A DNA stretch of 7,432 nt from Acidobacteriaceae bacterium (lineage in GTDB: Bacteria; Acidobacteriota; Terriglobia; Terriglobales; Acidobacteriaceae): positions 1-7,432 of the forward strand of contig PLBD01000587.1 of assembly GCA_003135315.1 (NCBI GenBank), in the 5' to 3' direction. Numbering within the stretch: the first letter of the stretch is position 1; each line of letters opens with the position of its first letter. A program made the position numbers and the translations under genes. The notes below the pieces were generated by a model that did no database searches, was not told the DNA's origin, and saw only the letters and a list, made by a program, of their open reading frames with translations. Below are positions 6,358 to 7,432 of the stretch, piece after piece.

Positions 6358-7287
6358 ATGTCCCTGACACGGCGCGACCTTCTAAAGATAGGCACGATGG
6401 CGGGAGCCGCTGCGGCCGTAGGCGGCGCGGTGGCCAGTCCGGCGCAGGAACCCGTCCCCACTCCCCTGCGCGACGCCGTCGGGATGTTGTACGACTCCAC
6501 CAAGTGTATTGGCTGCAAGTCGTGCGTCGTGGCTTGCGCCGACGCCAACGGGTTGCAACCCGACACCCGCGTGGACTCACTGCACCAGGCCCCGAACGAC
6601 CTGAATTCCTTCACCAAGAACATCATCAAGCTGTACAAGCCGAAGTACGGTGAGTCCGGCACGTTTGCCTTCGTGAAGCGCCAGTGCATGCACTGCGTCG
6701 ATCCATTTTGCGTGGCCGCCTGTCCTTTTCATGCCCTCGAAAAAAACAAAGTGACCGGAGTGGTCTCATGGACGGCCGACAAATGCATTGGGTGCCGCTA
6801 CTGCCAACTCGCCTGCCCATACCAGATTCCTAAGTTCGACTGGGACGCCTTCAACGCCAAGATCGTTAAGTGCGAATTCTGCAAGGAGCGCCTGGCCGCC
6901 GGCAAGGAACCGGCCTGCACCTATGTGTGCCCGCCCAAGGCGGTCATCTTCGGACGGCGCGATGTCTTGCTGCGCGAGGCCCATCGCCGTATCGAAAACC
7001 ATCCCGGTAAATACTTCGAAGACCGCGTTTACGGGGAAAAAGAGGCTGGGGGCACGCAGGTCTTGTATCTCGCGGCAGTGAATTTCGACCTGCTTGGGTT
7101 ACCGCATCTGAGCCCGACGGAGCACCCCAGTAACTGGCTGCGCTGGCAGGAACGCGTCCTGAAGTACTTCCTGCTGCCGGTCAGCATTTACGGCGTGATG
7201 GTTGCCTTTCTGAAGCAGAACTTCCGCGAGCACGAGGCGGAGGTCGACGAAGAACACAAGAAGACGGGGTTGATGCCTCAGCTATGA
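6358..7287 (+). CDS. hybA: Hydrogenase Fe-S subunit HybA, four [4Fe-4S] clusters, Tat-exported
   Basis: Relays electrons from HybO to the membrane subunit HybB on the outer side of the membrane. The 309-aa product begins with a Tat signal TRRDLLK (4-10) and an Ala/Gly-rich hydrophobic stretch, with cleavage probable around 27-30. Four ferredoxin-type cysteine sets are complete: C50/53/56/60, C110/113/118/122, C143/146/149/153 and C172/175/187/191. That gives 16 cysteines for four [4Fe-4S] clusters, as in the DmsB/NrfC/HybA family. A single hydrophobic helix near the C-terminus (about 268-284) is typical of HybA and distinguishes it from soluble DmsB-type relatives. ATG 6358 has GGAG 7 nt upstream and lies 2 nt after the hybO stop; the stop overlaps the hybB start as ATGA. 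Length and layout are normal for the family. The combination with a HybO-like small subunit supports a Hyb-type (group 1c) complex. Confidence 0.95.
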   Translation: MSLTRRDLLKIGTMAGAAAAVGGAVASPAQEPVPTPLRDAVGMLYDSTKCIGCKSCVVACADANGLQPDTRVDSLHQAPNDLNSFTKNIIKLYKPKYGESGTFAFVKRQCMHCVDPFCVAACPFHALEKNKVTGVVSWTADKCIGCRYCQLACPYQIPKFDWDAFNAKIVKCEFCKERLAAGKEPACTYVCPPKAVIFGRRDVLLREAHRRIENHPGKYFEDRVYGEKEAGGTQVLYLAAVNFDLLGLPHLSPTEHPSNWLRWQERVLKYFLLPVSIYGVMVAFLKQNFREHEAEVDEEHKKTGLMPQL

Positions 7288-7432
7288 ACGGCCAAACTCC
7301 CAGCGATTTAACAGTTGTCCGATGGCAGCGAGGAGTGCCGGTGTTCGGGGTCCCCGTCGTCACCAAGAACTTCATTTTTCTGGCTGCAATTGCCCTGACG
7401 GGATTTGTGTTCGTCATCTACAGTGAGGTCTT
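7284..7432 (+). CDS. hybB: Hydrogenase membrane subunit HybB (NrfD family), 5' part only
   Basis: Integral membrane subunit expected to pass electrons from HybA to the quinone pool. Only the first 49 complete codons are inside the window. The start MNGQTPSDLTVVRWQRGVPV is followed by a first transmembrane helix (about residues 30-46, FIFLAAIALTGFVFVIY) and SEVF. This resembles the first helix of HybB/NrfD proteins, where a (V/E)FGLG motif normally follows. The ATG overlaps the hybA stop (ATGA, 4 bp), a common arrangement for translational coupling. The identification depends largely on position after hybA and on the helix; the gene is cut by the window edge, so family motifs further on cannot be checked. 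Confidence 0.8.
   Translation, partial: MNGQTPSDLTVVRWQRGVPVFGVPVVTKNFIFLAAIALTGFVFVIYSEV

Noticed and set aside
1062..7287. Functional coupling of the Ser/Thr kinase to the hydrogenase operon
   Set aside because: More than 1.4 kb of relics and intergenic DNA separate them, and nothing in the sequence links the two.
1..7432. CRISPR arrays, tRNA or rRNA genes, intact insertion sequences
   Set aside because: No regularly spaced repeats, cloverleaf-like sequence, rRNA motifs or transposase sequence were seen on either strand.

Overview
This window looks like chromosomal DNA from an Acidobacteriota-type soil or sediment bacterium, possibly near the Koribacter / Sulfotelmatobacter lineages. That placement is an inference. 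It rests on the moderately high GC, on an intact Ser/Thr kinase of the layout 'kinase domain - one TM helix - PD40 beta-propeller' that is greatly expanded in that phylum, and on the wreckage of two further kinase families of the same phylum nearby. No rRNA or other firm taxonomic marker is present.

Layout. (1) 79-553, minus strand: decayed C-terminal end of a proton-efflux-type P-type ATPase. The family sequence is legible only by switching frame at least three times; the last switch is a visible 7-bp tandem duplication. (2) 554-1061: about 500 bp with no gene I can defend. A weak small open frame lies inside it, and a promoter-like sequence sits just before the kinase. (3) 1062-3659, plus strand: complete receptor-like Ser/Thr protein kinase of 865 aa. 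(4) 3660-4007: no gene seen; two short inverted repeats. (5) 4008-4908, minus strand: a patchwork of kinase C-terminal remnants. Two homologous TPR-type modules follow one another, separated by an in-frame stop, and the second runs out of frame into the C-terminal blade of a different (PD40-type) kinase. (6) 4909-5128: regulatory region with a 12-bp palindrome and a perfect TGTGA-N6-TCACA (CRP-type) palindrome. (7) 5129-7432, plus strand: start of a membrane-bound uptake [NiFe]-hydrogenase operon, hybO-hybA-hybB, with the large subunit expected beyond the window edge.

How the genes work together. HybO (Tat-exported small subunit with three Fe-S clusters and a C-terminal anchor), HybA (Tat-exported, four [4Fe-4S] clusters, C-terminal anchor) and HybB (NrfD-type integral membrane quinone-reducing subunit) are the electron path of a Hyb-type (group 1c-like) hydrogenase. 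H2 oxidised at the large subunit would pass electrons through HybO and HybA to HybB and the quinone pool. The genes are spaced 2 nt apart or overlap by 4 nt, so they are almost certainly co-transcribed and translationally coupled. The CRP-type site suggests control by a CRP/FNR-family regulator. I see no functional link between the kinase and the hydrogenase.

I found no convincing undescribed system. The most interesting points are the CRP-type site and second palindrome before the hydrogenase, the mosaic of kinase pseudogene modules, and the multiply frameshifted ATPase relic.
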